From NCBI GenBank assembly GCA_902489375.1, contig CABTZP010000074.1, positions 1 through 6,757 on the forward strand: a stretch of 6,757 nt of DNA, read 5' to 3'. Made by a program: the position numbers and the translations under genes. Positions 5,410 to 6,757 of this stretch are shown here, in pieces. The notes under the pieces were generated by a model. It was not told the DNA's origin and did not search any database. It saw only the letters and a program-made list of their open reading frames with translations. Source of the stretch: an uncultured Tissierellia bacterium. GTDB lineage: Bacteria; Bacillota; Clostridia; Tissierellales; Peptoniphilaceae. The stretch's first letter is position 1. Every line of letters begins with the position of its first letter.

Positions 5410-6733
5410 ATGAAAAAATATAAGACCAGTGATATCCGCAATGTTGCCCTGGTTGGGCATAGCGGTTCCGGAAAAACCAGTCTGACCGAAGCGATTCTTT
5501 ACGCGACCGGCGCCATCCAGCGGCCCGGCAAGATCGAGAACGGCTCGACCGTTTCCGACTTTACCAAGGAAGAAATTGACCGCGCGATTTCCATTAGCCT
5601 TAGCCTTTTGCCAGTTGAATGGAAAAACAAAAAAGTGAATTTTTTGGATGCCCCCGGTTACTTCGACTTTGCCAGCCAGGTTTTGACCGCGCTGAAAGCC
5701 GCCGAAAGCGCCCTGATGGTCATTGACGCTTCTGCCGGCGTTGAAGTTGGAAGTGAGATTTATTGGAATTATACTGAAAAAATCAGCCTTCCCCGGATTA
5801 TCTTCCTGAATAAGATGGATAAGCCCAATGTCAATTTCAATGAAAGAATTTCCGAACTCCATCAGAAATTCGGGAAAAAAGTCCTTCCTCTGACCCTGGC
5901 CATTGGCTCAGGAGAAAACTTTGAGGGGCTGATCGACATTATGGACCGCAAAGCGTATAAATACGATGGAAATAAAGCCACAGAAATTCCCATTCCCGAT
6001 GGCCAGGAAGAAGAAATTCAGGCCGCCTACGAAGAACTGGTCGAAGTCATTGCCATGTCGGATGATACCCTGATGGAAAAATATTTTGAAGGGGAAGAAT
6101 TTAGCGAAGAAGAGGTTCGTACCGGCATGACCAAGGCCATCACAACGGGTCTGGCCGTTCCTCTGATTGCCGGCTGTGCCATTACCGGCGCGGGAACGGA
6201 CCTTCTATTAGACGCGATTACCCAGTACCTGCCCGCACCGGATAATGCCGACGCAAACTCCGGCTTCCACGTTCTGGAAGGCGAAGCCCAGCCGATGGAT
6301 CCTTCCGCTTCCTTCAGCGGAGCCATCTTTAAGACCTCCATCGACCCCTACGTGGGCAAGATCTCCTATATTAAAGTCCTTTCCGGGACCTTAGCCAAAG
6401 GGGAAATCTATAATGCCAGCAAAAAATTGAAGGAAAGACCGGCCGGAATGTTCTACCTCCGCGGCAAGGAACAGATTGAAACCAGTGAGCTCGTCGCCGG
6501 CGACATCGGCGCCCTTTCCAAACTGGATAAAACCGAAACCGGCGATACCCTCTCCGATCCGGCCAAACCCGTCGTCTTTAAGCTGATGAAACTGCCTGAG
6601 CCGACCCTTACCTTTGCCATTGTCGCGGACACCAAGGCGGATGAAGATAAGATGAGCCAGTCCCTCGCCAAGCTTGCCCAGGAAGATCCCACCTTCAGCA
6701 TCGAGAATAATCAGGAAACCAAGCAGCTCCTGA
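5410..6733 (+). CDS. Elongation factor G-like translational GTPase (EF-G paralogue), 3'-truncated
   Basis: The first 441 or so residues of an EF-G-type GTPase; full-length members have about 690. G1 is GHSGSGKT (16-23), the switch I region is EEIDRAISIS (54-63), G3 is DAPGYFDF (80-87) and G4 is NKMD (134-137). The end of the G domain is AGCAITGAG (254-262). Domain II spans about 300-385 (FKTSIDPYVGKISYIKVLSG) and domain III starts near 395 (PEPTLTFAI). Canonical EF-G has AHIDAGKT, RGITI and DTPGHVDF. The loss of His in G3 (Tyr84 here), Ala59 in place of the switch I Gly, and the G1 variant place it with the EF-G-like/FusA2 paralogues rather than the essential translocase. The start ATG follows AGGAGG (5400-5405) by four bases. 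The apparent stop at 6754-6756 lies in adapter sequence and is not real; the gene runs off the contig. Exact role unknown. Confidence 0.88.
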
Positions 6734-6757
6734 AGATCGGAAGAGCACACGTCTGAA
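6734..6757 (+). other. Illumina TruSeq adapter read-through at the contig end (not genomic)
   Basis: The last 24 bases begin AGATCGGAAGAGCACACGTC and run to the end, matching the start of the Illumina TruSeq Read 1 adapter over their whole length. Translated in the EF-G frame they give the artefact tail IGRAHV followed by TGA. On the opposite strand they give a spurious MCSSDL start. The base at the junction could be genomic or adapter. Confidence 0.97.

Noticed and set aside
6391..6750. Minus-strand frame starting MCSSDL at the contig end
   Set aside because: Its start codon comes from the Illumina adapter and the rest is the complement of the EF-G-like gene.

Overview
The window looks like a whole short draft contig from a low-GC Gram-positive bacterium (Bacillota, probably an anaerobic Clostridia/Tissierellia-type lineage; I am confident only of the phylum). 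The reasons are strong AGGAGG ribosome binding sites, sigma-A type promoters (TTGNNN-N17-TATAAT), tRNA genes without an encoded CCA, a sortase-type cell-wall anchored adhesin and a DacA-type D,D-carboxypeptidase. The contig starts inside a tRNA-Leu gene. It ends in Illumina adapter sequence, so the last 24 bases are not genomic and the stop codon of the last gene is artificial.

Layout. Positions 1-57 are the 3' part of tRNA-Leu(UAG), followed by a hairpin and a rho-independent terminator. Positions 285-2096 encode a secreted 603-residue surface protein. Its parts are a signal peptide, a thioester-adhesin-like N-terminal domain (Cys104/Gln165), a probable beta-sandwich domain, a long Lys/Glu-rich stalk interrupted by a seven-cysteine module, and an SPQTG sorting signal. 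A strong promoter at 2241-2269, carrying a palindrome over its -35 box, then drives a compact three-gene operon. This holds a small CC-motif protein (2332-2679), a divergent ANT(6)-like nucleotidyltransferase homologue that seems to have lost its catalytic DxD (2663-3514), and a DacA-family D-alanyl-D-alanine carboxypeptidase (3511-5001). The genes overlap by 17 and 4 bases.

The operon ends at a hairpin (5031-5078) with U-runs on both strands. It can also terminate the convergent tRNA-Arg(CCU) gene (5079-5152, minus strand). The 257-base region 5153-5409 holds two divergent promoters, one for tRNA-Arg and one for the last gene. It also has three TTCNNGAA palindromes, two of them abutting and overlapping the -35 box. 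The last gene (5410 to the contig end) encodes an EF-G-like translational GTPase with non-standard switch residues, cut off at the start of domain III.

How the genes relate. The adhesin and the carboxypeptidase both act at the cell wall. The tRNAs and the EF-G-like GTPase belong to translation. The two small cytosolic genes upstream of dacA have no obvious link to peptidoglycan, and their tight coupling to it is the most curious feature of the operon. I saw no mobile element, CRISPR array or phage signature.
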